Source: VRUE01 sp963716245 (GTDB lineage Bacteria > Actinomycetota > Thermoleophilia > Solirubrobacterales > 70-9). Taken from it: a stretch of DNA of 64,000 nt. The notes below the pieces were generated by a model. That model had not been told where the DNA came from, did not search any database, and worked only from the letters and a program-made list of their open reading frames with translations. Of this stretch, positions 42,803 to 52,488 are shown piece by piece. The stretch lies in the NCBI GenBank assembly GCA_963716245.1, contig OY970300.1, forward strand, positions 1,984,001-2,048,000. The letters are read 5' to 3'. Position numbers and translations under genes: made by a program. Positions within the stretch are counted from its first letter, which is position 1; every line of letters starts with the position of its first letter.

Positions 42803-45800
42803 GTGCCCCTGAACCTGATCCACGGACCGCCCAACTCGGGCCGGGCGGGCCTGGTCCGTGCCCGCTTCACCGCGGTGCTGGACCGCGAACCGGTGCTCGT
42901 CGTCCCTACCGTCGACGACGTCTTCGCCTTCGAGCGGGAGCTGTGCGAGGGGGGGCCGACGCTGGGCGGCTCGGTGATGACCTTCGGGGCGCTGTTTGCC
43001 GAGGTGGCGGTCGCCGGCGGCTCGCCGCCCGGGCGGAAGCTGACGCCGAGCCAGCGAATGCGCACGGTCTCCGCCGCAATCGCCGCCCGGCGCGGGCAGC
43101 TCGGACCGCTGCGGCGCTCCGCCGAGCGGTCGGGGTTCGCCGCGGCCTTCGAGCGGCTGCTCGACGAGCTGCAGGGCGCCGGCCTCCATCCCGGAGCGGT
43201 CGAGGAGGCGGGCGGGGGGACGCTCGAGGGCTCCGCCTACCTGAGCGACCTCGCCGGGCTCTTCGCCGGCTACCTGGAGCTGCGCGACCGGATCGGCCGC
43301 TGCGACTCCCACGACGTCGCCAGCGAGGCGATCCGCCTGCTGTGCGAGGACGGCGGGTTCTGGCGGTCCCGGCCGCTCTTCCTCTACGGGCTCGACGATC
43401 TGACCCCGGAGCAGCTGGAGCTGGTCGCGGCGATCGCGGCGATCGCCGAGGTGACGGTCGCCCTGCCCTACGAGGAGGGACGGACGGCGCTCGCCGCCCG
43501 CGCCCGGCTGCTCGGCAAGCTGCGCGAGCGGATCGGCGTCGTCGCCGCCGCCGAGACCCGCACCGAGCCCGACCCGGCGAACACCGACAGCGAGCTGCTC
43601 TTCCACCTGGAGCGGAGCTTCGGAGCGCTCGGCGCCGAGCGGCGCCCGCCCAGCGGGGACCTCGTCCTGCTCCGCTCGGCGGGCGAGCGGGGCGAGGCGG
43701 AGGCGATCGGCGCCGAGGTCGCGAAGCTGGTCTGGGCAGGCGCCGAGCCCGCCGAGATCGCGATCGCCGTGCGCGACCCGGCGCGGCGCGGGCCGCAGAT
43801 CGCCGCGGTGCTCGAGTCCTACGGCATCGCCGTGGCGCTGGAGGCCGAGCTGCCGATCGCGACGACCGCGGTCGGCGGCGCCCTGCTCGCCCTGCTCGAC
43901 GCGGAGCTCGGCGACGGCAGGGCGGCCGACCTGCTGCGCTACATGCGCGGTCCCGCCGGTATCCCGCCGGGGAAGGTCGACCGGTTCGAGCGCTCGCTGC
44001 GCTGCGGCCGGGTCCAGGGCGCCGCCACCGCGCTCGACCTGTGGGAGCGCTCGGGCGAGCCGCTGCCGGCCGATCTGGTCGCGCTCCGGGAGGCCGCGGC
44101 CTCCCCCGGTCCGGCGGCGGCGGAGGCGGCGGGGCGGATCGCGCCGGCGATGGCCTCGCGGATCGTCGGCAGCGCCGCGAACGGCGCCTCCCCCGCCCCC
44201 GAAGAGGGCCTCGAGCTGCGCGCCGCGGGGGCGATCGCCAACACCTTCGCCGAGCTGAGCGAGATGGGCGACCTGGCACCCGGGCCGGAGGAGCTGGCCG
44301 CGACGGTCCGGGCGATCTCGCTGCGCGTCTGGAGCGGGCCGGTCGGGGACCGGGTCCGGATCGCCGACCCCTACCGGCTGCGCGCCGGCCGCTTCGACCA
44401 CGTCTTCGTCGCCTCCCTGCAGGAGGGCGAGTTCCCCCGCCGCGACGGCGGCGGCGACCGCTTCCTCTCCGAGGAGCAGCGCGAGCGGCTCGGGCTCGAC
44501 CCGCGGGGCGACGCCGAGGCCGAGGAGCGCTACCTCTTCTACGTCTGCCTCTCCCTGCCCCGCCGGCGTCTCTTCCTCTCCTACCGCGACAGCGACGAGA
44601 ACGGTGGCGCCGAACCGCGCTCGCCGCTGCTCGACGAGGTGCGCCGACTGCTCGATCCGCCTCCCGACGGCACCGACCCCGACCCGGTCGAGGCGCAGAT
44701 CGCGCGGGTGCGCGACCTGGCCCAGGTCGTCCACCCGGTCGGCTCGGCGCCGTCGGAGAACGAGCTGGCCCGCACGCTCGCCGCGCGTGGCAACGGCGGC
44801 TCGGATGCCCTGCTCGCCGCCGCGGGCGTCGGCGCCGAGGTCGGCGACCGGCTCGCCACCCGGTTGGAGACGGCCCGCGTCGCGGAGGCGGCGGCCCGCG
44901 CTCCCGGCCCGCTCGCCAATCCGGCCGTGCTCGGCTCCCTCGCCGCCGTCCCCGCCTACGGCGGCACGACGCTGGAGGAGTTCGACCTCTGCTCCTACCG
45001 CTGGTTCGCGGGGCACGAGCTGGAACCGCAGCCGCTCGACCCGGTGCCCGACCCGCTGGTCCAGGGCGGCCTGATGCACGCCGCGCTGGAGCGGCTCTAC
45101 CGCGAGCGGCCCGGCGGAACCGCCCTCCCCCGCCCCGCCTCGCGGCGAGCCTGGATCGAGCGCGGGCGGGAGCTGGTCGCCGAGATCGCAGCCGAGCGCG
45201 GCATGGCCGGGCACCCCGTCGAGCGGGCGATCGTGCGGCGGGTCGAGCGGCTGCTGGGCCGCTTCCTCGCCGAGGAGGCCGCCCGGGACACGGGCGGCTT
45301 CGAGCCCTGGCTGCTCGAGGCGTCCTTCGGCGAGGAGGACTGCGAGCGGCCGGTGCTGGAGCTGGGCGGCTGGGGCCTGCACGGAGCGATCGACCGGGTC
45401 GACCGCGCCCCCGACGGCCGCGCCGTGGTGGTCGACTACAAGCTCTCGACCAGCGTCGTCCCGCGCGAGAAGCTCGAGGAGCGCGCGAAGCTGCAGCTGC
45501 AGCTCTACCTGACCGCGGTCGCCGAGCTCTGGGACGCGGAGCCGGTCGGCGGGCTGTACCACCCGCTGCGCGGCAGCTCGGCGCGGCGCCCGCGCGGGCT
45601 CCTCCGCGAGGACGCTGCGCCCGCGCTCGCCTCCTACCGCCCCTACGACAACGACGTCGTCGCCGGCGAGGAGTTCGAGGCGCTGCTGGACGAGGCCCGC
45701 TCCCGCGCCGGGACGATCGTGGCGCGGATCAGGCGCGGCGACATCCGCCGCGACCCCGGCCCGCGCCGCGGCCTGCGCGGCCACGACGTCTGCCCTCCCT

Positions 45801-45877
45801 ACTGCGACTTCGCCCCGATCTGCCGCCGCGACCGGGCGCCGGTCAGCGACGACGACTTCGATCCGGAGGACCGTTGA
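42803..45877 (+). CDS. addB: AddB-like subunit: inactivated helicase with C-terminal Fe-S nuclease
   Basis: A 1024-aa recombination-repair protein of the AddB/RexB type. The N-terminal nucleotide site is degenerate ('GPPNSGRAG' without the Lys and Thr of Walker A), as expected for a non-motor subunit. The C-terminal PD-(D/E)XK nuclease has 'AVVVDYKLSTS' and the iron-staple cysteines C730 ('DLCSYRWF') and C997, C1001, C1007 ('CPPYCDFAPIC'). The GTG start at 42803 lies 6 nt after TAAGCT. Its stop overlaps the TTG start of addA. Confidence 0.85.
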   Translation: MPLNLIHGPPNSGRAGLVRARFTAVLDREPVLVVPTVDDVFAFERELCEGGPTLGGSVMTFGALFAEVAVAGGSPPGRKLTPSQRMRTVSAAIAARRGQLGPLRRSAERSGFAAAFERLLDELQGAGLHPGAVEEAGGGTLEGSAYLSDLAGLFAGYLELRDRIGRCDSHDVASEAIRLLCEDGGFWRSRPLFLYGLDDLTPEQLELVAAIAAIAEVTVALPYEEGRTALAARARLLGKLRERIGVVAAAETRTEPDPANTDSELLFHLERSFGALGAERRPPSGDLVLLRSAGERGEAEAIGAEVAKLVWAGAEPAEIAIAVRDPARRGPQIAAVLESYGIAVALEAELPIATTAVGGALLALLDAELGDGRAADLLRYMRGPAGIPPGKVDRFERSLRCGRVQGAATALDLWERSGEPLPADLVALREAAASPGPAAAEAAGRIAPAMASRIVGSAANGASPAPEEGLELRAAGAIANTFAELSEMGDLAPGPEELAATVRAISLRVWSGPVGDRVRIADPYRLRAGRFDHVFVASLQEGEFPRRDGGGDRFLSEEQRERLGLDPRGDAEAEERYLFYVCLSLPRRRLFLSYRDSDENGGAEPRSPLLDEVRRLLDPPPDGTDPDPVEAQIARVRDLAQVVHPVGSAPSENELARTLAARGNGGSDALLAAAGVGAEVGDRLATRLETARVAEAAARAPGPLANPAVLGSLAAVPAYGGTTLEEFDLCSYRWFAGHELEPQPLDPVPDPLVQGGLMHAALERLYRERPGGTALPRPASRRAWIERGRELVAEIAAERGMAGHPVERAIVRRVERLLGRFLAEEAARDTGGFEPWLLEASFGEEDCERPVLELGGWGLHGAIDRVDRAPDGRAVVVDYKLSTSVVPREKLEERAKLQLQLYLTAVAELWDAEPVGGLYHPLRGSSARRPRGLLREDAAPALASYRPYDNDVVAGEEFEALLDEARSRAGTIVARIRRGDIRRDPGPRRGLRGHDVCPPYCDFAPICRRDRAPVSDDDFDPEDR

Positions 45878-48800
45878 GCGCCCGGGCCCCGACGCCCGAG
45901 CAGGCGGCGGCGATCTCCGCCCGCGGCGGGCGGATCTTCCTCGAGGCCGGTGCCGGGACCGGCAAGACCGGCGTCATGGTCGACCGGTACTGCGGGCTGG
46001 TCTGCGACGAGGAGATCGATCCGGGTGCCGTGCTCGCCTTCACCTTCACCGAGAAGGCGGCCTCGGAGCTGCGACTGCGGATCGGCGCGGAGCTGGCAGC
46101 CCGGGCCGAGGCCGGCTCCGAGCGGGCCCGCGCCCTGCGCGAGGAGATCGGCGGCGCCTGGGTCTCGACGATCCACGGCTTCTGCAACCGCCTGCTCGCC
46201 GGCCACCCGGTCGCGGCCGGAATCGACCCGAGCTTCCGGGTGCTCGACGGGCCCGAGGCCGAGCGCGCCGCCCGCGAGGCGTTCGACGAGGCGGTCGAGG
46301 AGTTCCTGGCGGCGGACGAGCCGGCGCGACTCGACACCGTCGCCGCCTACGGGATCGACGGCCTGCGCGCGATCGTCGCCGGCGCCCACGCCGAGCTGCG
46401 CAGTCGCGGCATCGCCGAGCCGCGCCTGCCCGAGCCGCCCGTCCCCGACGTGGACGGCGCCGTCCGGCACGCGATCGAGACCGCGGCGATGACGCTCGAG
46501 GAGCTGAAGCCGACCAACTCGAACCGGGATCTGGTCGAGCGCGCCCTCACCGCCCTCGGCGAGGGCGACGGGGCTCCCGGCCTCGACGAGCTGGTCGCGC
46601 TGCGCACCGACAGCGGCGCCAAGTCGATGGCGCCCTACCGCGAGGCGATCGACGCGGCCATGGCCCGCGCAGCCGAGGCCGGCGAGGGGGGCGAGTCCTA
46701 CCGCCACCTGGCGATCCTGCTGAGGGGCTTCTCGGCGCGCTTCGAGGCGGCCAAGGAGCGCCGCGCCGGGCTCGACTTCGAGGACCTGCAGATCCTCGCG
46801 GCGCGGCTGCTGGAGCGCAGCGAGGTCGGCGAGGCCTACCGGAGCCGCTTCAGCCACCTGATGGTCGACGAGTTCCAGGACACCAACCGCCTCCAGCTGC
46901 GCCTGATCGAGGCACTCTGCGGCGCCCGCACCGAGCTGGTCGTCGTCGGCGACGAGCTGCAATCGATCTACGGCTTCCGTCACGCCGACCTGGAGGTGTT
47001 CCGCCGGCAGCGGCGCGAAGCCGAGCAGCGCTTCGACGCCACCGCGATGGAGCTGAGCGGAAACTTCCGGGCCCGCCCCGAGCTGATCGGCGCGGTCAAC
47101 TCGCTCGGCGCCGAGCTGCTCGGCGAGTCCTTCCACCCGCTGCGGGTCGGCGCCGCGCCGCCGCCCGGCGGCCCGCGCGGCGACGGCCCGCCGGTCGAGC
47201 TGCTGCTGACGGCGCGCGACGGCTGGGACGCGGAGGGGATCGAGCTGGAGCCGGCGATCGACAGCGGCACGCCGCTCAACTGCCTCGCCGAGGCGCGCTT
47301 CGTCGCCGAGCGCATGCGCGCGCTGGCCGACGCCGGGGTCGGCCGGGGCGAGATGGTCGTCCTGCTGCGCGCCTTCACCCACCTCGACGCCTACGAGGAC
47401 TCGCTGGAGCGGGCCGGGCTGCGGCCCTACGTCGTCGGGGGTCGCGGCTACTGGTCCCAGCAGCAGGTAGCCGACGTCTGCGCGCTGCTGGCGACGATCG
47501 CCAACCCGCTCGACGACCGGGCGCTGTTCGGCGCCCTCGCCTCGCCGGCCTGCGCGGTCGCCCCCGACACGCTCTGGCTGCTGCGCGCCGCGGCGGGCCC
47601 GCGGCGGCCGGTCTGGCCAGCGCTGGCCCGCGCCGCGGGGCTGGGCGAGCCGGAGCTGGGCGACGCGGCGCGGCTCGGCGAGATCCCGGACTCCGAGCTG
47701 GCCCTGCTGGCCCGGTTCGCGGCGACGACCGAGGCGCTGCGCCGGCGCGGCACCCGCCTCGCGCTCGCCGGCCTGATCGACGCCGCGGTGACCGAGACCG
47801 GCTACGACCTCGCGGTGCTGATGCGCCCGAGCGGCGAGGCCCGCTTCGCCAACGTCCGCAAGCTGATGCGCCTCGCGGCGGAGTTCGAGGCCCGCGAGGG
47901 GCGCGACCTGCGCGGCTTCCTCGACTTCCTGGCCGCTCGCGCCGAGGCCGACGGCGACGCCCAGGCGGCGACCGCAGTGGAGGGCCACGACGGGGTGCGG
48001 ATCATGACCGTGCACAGCGCCAAGGGGCTCGAGTTCGGCGTCGTCGCGGTGCCCGACCTGGCGCGCAGCCTGCTGGCCGGATCGCGGGCGCCGCTGCTGA
48101 CGGTCGCCCGCGAGGAGGACGAGCCGCGGGTCGGGATGCAGCTGCGCCGGCTCGGCGCCCCTTCGGTCAACCTCTTCTCCTACACGGAGCTGTGCGAGGA
48201 GACGAAGCAGCGCGACGCCGAGGAGGGCCTGCGCCTCTTCCACGTCGCGATCACCAGGGCGCGCGAGCGGCTGATCCTGAGCGGCGTCGTGCGGCCCGAG
48301 CCGGTCCGCAGCTCGAAGCCGGGGACGCCGCTGGTCGAGCGGATCGCTGACGGGTTCGGAGTGGACCGCGAGCGCGACTCCGCGATCGATGTCCCGCCCC
48401 CCGAGCCGCGTCCCGGCCTCGACGCGAGCTTCGATCCGTCGCAGATCGCCGTGCGCGTCAACCTGCCGAGCCCGGAGCGCGCCACCGAGCTGGTCGCGCG
48501 GCGACGCGAGGTGGCGGCAGACAAGGTCGAGGCGGAGGGACCGGCGCCGCTGATCAGCCGCTCCGCGACCGCCCCAGCCCCCCGGCCCCTCTCCTACACC
48601 GCGATCTCGGCCCACGAAGCGGACGACGCGCCCGTACCCGCCGAGCGCGGTAGAGCTTTTGCCCGCATACCGAGCAAAACCTCAACCACCCCCGACGAGG
48701 ACGCGGCCGCGGCGAACCGGGAGGAGGGCGCCGGGCGCGGCGCCGCCGTCCACGCCCTGCTCGAGTGGAGCCAGGCGAACGGCTGGCGCGAGCCGGACGA

Positions 48801-49320
48801 GCCGCTGATCCTTCGCCACGCGCTCGCCGCCGGTCTCGACCCGGGGTCCCCGGATCTGACCGACGATCTGCTCGCACCGATCCGGGCCTGGCTCGGCTCG
48901 GCCCTGCTGCGCGAGCGCGTCCGCGCCCGGGATGCCACCGTGCGAGCCGAGGTCCCGCTGCTGATCGAGGTCGCCGGCAACGTCCTGCGCGGCTCGATCG
49001 ACCTGCTGGTCGAACGCCCCGGCGCCCCGCCCCTGATCGTCGACTACAAGACCGACCGCCTCGACGGCGCCGACCCGGCCGACCACGCCACTCGCTACGA
49101 GACCCAGCGCGACGTCTACGCCCTCGCGGTCGCCGAGGCCCGCGGCGCGCCCGAGGTCGAGATCGCCTACGTCTTCCTGGAGCGCCCCGACGACCCCGTC
49201 CTCACCCGCCTCGGACCGGAGGAGGTGGAGGCCGGACGGCGGCGGCTGGAGGCGAAGATCGAGCGGATCGGCGATGCAGGCGGGGCTCAGCCCGCCGCGT
49301 CCTCTTCGTACTCGTCGTGA
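45874..49320 (+). CDS. addA: AddA-like UvrD/Rep helicase-nuclease
   Basis: A 1148-aa ATP-dependent helicase and nuclease that processes double-strand breaks with AddB. Walker A is 'AGAGTGKT' (25-32), motif II 'MVDEFQDTNRLQL', motif III 'VVVGDELQSIYGFRHAD', motif V 'TVHSAKGLEF' and motif VI 'FHVAITRARERLIL'. The C-terminal nuclease has 'LIVDYKTDRLDG' near residue 1055. The start is taken as TTG 45874, overlapping the addB stop, because the helicase N-terminus begins right after it. The last 34 bp overlap the convergent DUF899 gene. Confidence 0.93.
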   Translation: MSARAPTPEQAAAISARGGRIFLEAGAGTGKTGVMVDRYCGLVCDEEIDPGAVLAFTFTEKAASELRLRIGAELAARAEAGSERARALREEIGGAWVSTIHGFCNRLLAGHPVAAGIDPSFRVLDGPEAERAAREAFDEAVEEFLAADEPARLDTVAAYGIDGLRAIVAGAHAELRSRGIAEPRLPEPPVPDVDGAVRHAIETAAMTLEELKPTNSNRDLVERALTALGEGDGAPGLDELVALRTDSGAKSMAPYREAIDAAMARAAEAGEGGESYRHLAILLRGFSARFEAAKERRAGLDFEDLQILAARLLERSEVGEAYRSRFSHLMVDEFQDTNRLQLRLIEALCGARTELVVVGDELQSIYGFRHADLEVFRRQRREAEQRFDATAMELSGNFRARPELIGAVNSLGAELLGESFHPLRVGAAPPPGGPRGDGPPVELLLTARDGWDAEGIELEPAIDSGTPLNCLAEARFVAERMRALADAGVGRGEMVVLLRAFTHLDAYEDSLERAGLRPYVVGGRGYWSQQQVADVCALLATIANPLDDRALFGALASPACAVAPDTLWLLRAAAGPRRPVWPALARAAGLGEPELGDAARLGEIPDSELALLARFAATTEALRRRGTRLALAGLIDAAVTETGYDLAVLMRPSGEARFANVRKLMRLAAEFEAREGRDLRGFLDFLAARAEADGDAQAATAVEGHDGVRIMTVHSAKGLEFGVVAVPDLARSLLAGSRAPLLTVAREEDEPRVGMQLRRLGAPSVNLFSYTELCEETKQRDAEEGLRLFHVAITRARERLILSGVVRPEPVRSSKPGTPLVERIADGFGVDRERDSAIDVPPPEPRPGLDASFDPSQIAVRVNLPSPERATELVARRREVAADKVEAEGPAPLISRSATAPAPRPLSYTAISAHEADDAPVPAERGRAFARIPSKTSTTPDEDAAAANREEGAGRGAAVHALLEWSQANGWREPDEPLILRHALAAGLDPGSPDLTDDLLAPIRAWLGSALLRERVRARDATVRAEVPLLIEVAGNVLRGSIDLLVERPGAPPLIVDYKTDRLDGADPADHATRYETQRDVYALAVAEARGAPEVEIAYVFLERPDDPVLTRLGPEEVEAGRRRLEAKIERIGDAGGAQPAASSSYSS

Positions 49321-50006
49321 AGGCGCCACCAGCCGTAGGGCGGCGACTGCGGGCGGCCCGGCGGGGAGTCCTCCCACTCCTCCTGGCGGCCGAGCGGGGT
49401 CAGGTCCAGCAGCGCCCAGTTGCTCGACAGCGGCTCGACCCCGCGGCGGTCGGTGAAGTAGGTGCGGAAGACGCGCTCGCCGTCGCGCACGAAGACGCTG
49501 AGGCCGAAGGTCTCGCCGTCCTGGTAGCGGTCGGGCGGCTCGGCCGGGCCGACCCCGAAGTCGACGTTGAAGTCGCTCTCGAAGGAGGAGTACCAGGGGA
49601 CGTCCCAGCCCATCCGGTCGCGGAACGCCTCCAGCTTCGGCAGCGGCGCGCGTGAGACGAGCGCGAAGGAGGTGTCGCGGGCCCGCAGGTGGGCGAGGTG
49701 GCCGAGGTTGTCGACGAACAACGCGCAACCGTCGCAGCCCTGCTCCTGGTTGGGACCGAGCATGAAGTGGTAGACGATCAGCTGCGGGCGCCCTTCGAAG
49801 AGGTCGGGCAGGCTCGCCTTCCCGGCCGGGCCGTCGAAGGCGTAGTCCTTCTCGATCGCGACCATCGGCAGGCGCCGACGCTCCGCGGCGAGCGCGTCGG
49901 CCGCGCGCAGCTGCTCCTTCTCCTTGGCGAGCAGCGCCTGGCGCGCCGCCTCCCACTCCTCCGCCGGAACCACCTCGGGCGCGTTCTCGATCCGGTCCAT
50001 CGCCAT
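49287..50006 (-). CDS. DUF899 family thioredoxin-like protein
   Basis: A 239-aa soluble protein. 'LPMVAIEKDYAFDGPAGKAS' and 'LFEGRPQLIVYHFMLGPNQE' followed by 'QGCDGCALFVDNLGHLAHL' are DUF899 markers; the C-x2-C gives a thioredoxin-like site. The end 'YGWWRLHDEYEED' is also typical. The reaction is unknown. It is convergent with addA and divergent from the MMPL gene. Confidence 0.9.
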   Translation of the reverse strand: MAMDRIENAPEVVPAEEWEAARQALLAKEKEQLRAADALAAERRRLPMVAIEKDYAFDGPAGKASLPDLFEGRPQLIVYHFMLGPNQEQGCDGCALFVDNLGHLAHLRARDTSFALVSRAPLPKLEAFRDRMGWDVPWYSSFESDFNVDFGVGPAEPPDRYQDGETFGLSVFVRDGERVFRTYFTDRRGVEPLSSNWALLDLTPLGRQEEWEDSPPGRPQSPPYGWWRLHDEYEEDAAG

Positions 50007-50093
50007 CTCCTTCGTCGCAGTCGGCCACCGATGAGTTTCGCGGACTGCGGTCGTCTATAGGTTTAAGCCGTCAGCCAGAAAAAGGAGCTTCGC

Positions 50094-52244
50094 ATGACCC
50101 GCAGTCTCGCCCGCCTCGCCGACATCGCCTACCGGCACCGCGCCAGCATGGTCGTCCTCTGGTTCGCCTCGGCGGCCGTGATCATCGTGCTCGGCTCGAT
50201 ACTGGCCGGCGAGTACGAAGCCGACTACAACACGCCGGGGTCGGAGTCCAAGGCGGCGAGCGAGCTGACCGAGCGCGAATTCGGCGGCTACACCGGGCAG
50301 GAAGTGTTCGTCGTCTGGAAGGACTCCGACGGGGCCACGAGCCCGGCGGCCCGCAAGAACGTCGACGCCTTCCTCGCCGAGGTGGACGACATCCAGCACC
50401 TCGAGCCGCCGACGGCGACGCGCGTCTCCCAGGACGGCACGATCGCCTCGACCACGCTGCCGCTGACCGTTCCCGGCTGGGAGATCCCGAAAGAGGACGG
50501 CGAAAAGCTGGTCTCGGCGGCCGAAGACAACAGCGTCCAGGGGCTCGAGATCGAGCTCGCGGGCGATCCGATCTACCGGGCCCAGGAAGGGGCCAGCCCC
50601 GAGGGAATCGGCTTCCTCGCCGCCTCGGTGGTCCTGCTGATCGCCTTCGGCTCCCTGGTCGCCGCCGGGCTGCCGCTGGTCATCGCCCTGGTCGGCTTCG
50701 GCATCTCCGCCGGCGGCCTGATCGCCCTTCTCGCGAACGTGATCGACGTGCCCGACTGGACGCTCGCCGTCGCCGGCCTGATCGGCATCGGGGTGGGCAT
50801 CGACTACGCGCTGCTCGTCCTGACCCGCTTCCGCTCGGCGATGAGGGACGGCAAGGACCGCCACGACGCCGTCGTCGAGGCGGTCAGCACGGCGGGCCGC
50901 AGCGTGATCATCGCCGGCGGCACCGTGGTGATCGCTGTCCTCGGCCTCTTCCTGACCGGCCTCCCCTACATGTACGGGGTGGCGATCTCGGCGTCGCTGA
51001 CCGTCCTGGTGATGATGTCGGCGGCGGTGACGCTGCTGCCGGCGCTGCTCTCCATCCTGGGGCCGCGAGTCGACCGCCTGCGCATACCGCTGCTCGGGCG
51101 CTCGCTCGACAAGGAAGGGAACGGCGAATCGCCGGCCGCGCGCTGGAGCCACGCGGTCCAGCGGCGCCCCTGGCTGGCGGCGATCTCCGCGACGGCGCTG
51201 CTGCTGGTGCTCGCGGCGCCGGCGCTCGGCATGCGACTCGGCTTCCCCGACGCCGGCAACGACCCGCCGGACACGATGACCCGCAAGTCCTACGACCTGC
51301 TCAGCGAGGGCTTCGGGCCCGGCTCCAACGGCCCGCTCGTGGTCGCCGCCGAGCTGCCGGGCGCCTCGGCGAAGGGCGAGATCGACTCGCTGGCACGCAC
51401 GCTGCGCGGCGAAGAGGGCGTCGCGTTCGTCGCGCCGCCGCAGATCAGCCAGTCGGGCGACGCGGCGATCATCACGATCACCCCGACCACCTCGCCCCAG
51501 GACGAGGCGACCACCGAGCTGGTCAAGCGGCTGCGCAGCACGGTCCTGCCCGCCGAGCTGGCGGGCAGCGGCATCGACGCCAAGGTCGGCGGCCTGAACG
51601 CCGCCCTGGAGGACCAGAGCGACTACATCGTCGACCGCATCCCGCTCTTCGTCCTCGGCGTGGTCGGTCTCTCCTTCCTGCTCCTGCTGGTCGCCTTCCA
51701 CTCGCCGCTGATCTCGCTCAAGGCGGGGATCATGAACCTGCTCTCGGTGAGCGCCGCCTACGGCGTGATGACGCTGGTCGCGCAGGGCGGCACGGTCGGG
51801 CAGCTGATCGGGATCGACCACGAAGTGCCGATCGCGCCGTTCATGCCGGTGATGATGTTCGCGATTCTCTTCGGCCTCTCGATGGACTACGAGGTGTTCC
51901 TGGTCTCGCGGATCCGCGAGGAGTACCTCAAGGACGGCAAGACGCGGCGCGCGGTCGCCGACGGCCTGGCCAAGACGGCCCGGGTGATCACCGCGGCGGC
52001 GGCAATCATGGTCGTGGTGTTCCTGGCGTTCGTGGCCTCTCCTGAAGTCTTCCTGAAGCTGTTCGGGATCGGCCTCGCGTCGGCGATCTTCCTCGACGCG
52101 ACCGTCGTGCGAATGGTCCTGGTCCCCGCCGTGATGCAGCTGCTCGGCAGCCGCAACTGGTGGATCCCCGACTGGCTGGAGCGGGTCCTGCCGCGGCTCG
52201 ACGTGGAGCGCGACGAGACCGTCCCGGCGGAGGGCAGGGCCTGA
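50094..52244 (+). CDS. MMPL/RND family membrane transporter
   Basis: A 716-aa proton-driven transporter with two MMPL modules, each a large extracellular loop plus a cluster of helices (12 in total). 'GIGVGIDYALLVLTRFR' in the first half and 'FGLSMDYEVFLVSRIREEYL' in the second carry the aspartates of the proton relay. Relatives export lipids or small molecules in actinobacteria. AAAAAGGAG 6 nt before the ATG and TATAGG further upstream give it its own signals. No regulator is adjacent except the distant HxlR gene. Confidence 0.92.
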   Translation: MTRSLARLADIAYRHRASMVVLWFASAAVIIVLGSILAGEYEADYNTPGSESKAASELTEREFGGYTGQEVFVVWKDSDGATSPAARKNVDAFLAEVDDIQHLEPPTATRVSQDGTIASTTLPLTVPGWEIPKEDGEKLVSAAEDNSVQGLEIELAGDPIYRAQEGASPEGIGFLAASVVLLIAFGSLVAAGLPLVIALVGFGISAGGLIALLANVIDVPDWTLAVAGLIGIGVGIDYALLVLTRFRSAMRDGKDRHDAVVEAVSTAGRSVIIAGGTVVIAVLGLFLTGLPYMYGVAISASLTVLVMMSAAVTLLPALLSILGPRVDRLRIPLLGRSLDKEGNGESPAARWSHAVQRRPWLAAISATALLLVLAAPALGMRLGFPDAGNDPPDTMTRKSYDLLSEGFGPGSNGPLVVAAELPGASAKGEIDSLARTLRGEEGVAFVAPPQISQSGDAAIITITPTTSPQDEATTELVKRLRSTVLPAELAGSGIDAKVGGLNAALEDQSDYIVDRIPLFVLGVVGLSFLLLLVAFHSPLISLKAGIMNLLSVSAAYGVMTLVAQGGTVGQLIGIDHEVPIAPFMPVMMFAILFGLSMDYEVFLVSRIREEYLKDGKTRRAVADGLAKTARVITAAAAIMVVVFLAFVASPEVFLKLFGIGLASAIFLDATVVRMVLVPAVMQLLGSRNWWIPDWLERVLPRLDVERDETVPAEGRA

Positions 52245-52251
52245 GGGACGG

Positions 52252-52488
52252 TCAGGACTGCCGCGGCTCGGCGGGCTGCTCCAGCTTCGCCGCCAGCTCG
52301 TCGAGCCGCAGCTCCCGCAGGCCCTCGCCGACCGCGTCCAGCTCGCCGGCGCAGTAGGTGACCAGCTCGCGCCCCTCGCGGCAGAGGTCGAGCGTCTCGC
52401 GCAGGCCCGCCTGGCCGGAGTCGAGCCGGTCGATGATCTGCTCCAGCCGCTCGACCGCGGCCTCGTAGGACTCGGGCTGCTCGCTCAT
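52252..52488 (-). CDS. xseB: Exodeoxyribonuclease VII small subunit
   Basis: A 78-aa helical subunit. 'SYEAAVERLEQIIDRLDSGQ' and 'GLRETLDLCREGRELV' match XseB. Its start overlaps the xseA stop by 4 bp (ATGA), so the subunits are coupled. It ends 8 bp from the convergent MMPL gene. Confidence 0.95.
   Translation of the reverse strand: MSEQPESYEAAVERLEQIIDRLDSGQAGLRETLDLCREGRELVTYCAGELDAVGEGLRELRLDELAAKLEQPAEPRQS

Noticed and set aside
42095..45784. A 1229-codon open frame on the minus strand opposite addB
   Set aside because: It mirrors the addB codon positions, is rich in Arg/Gly/Pro with no domain, and addB on the other strand has clear motifs. Long antisense frames are expected at this GC content; the same holds for 45799-48615 (minus) opposite addA and 4276-6783 (plus) opposite the secreted protein.
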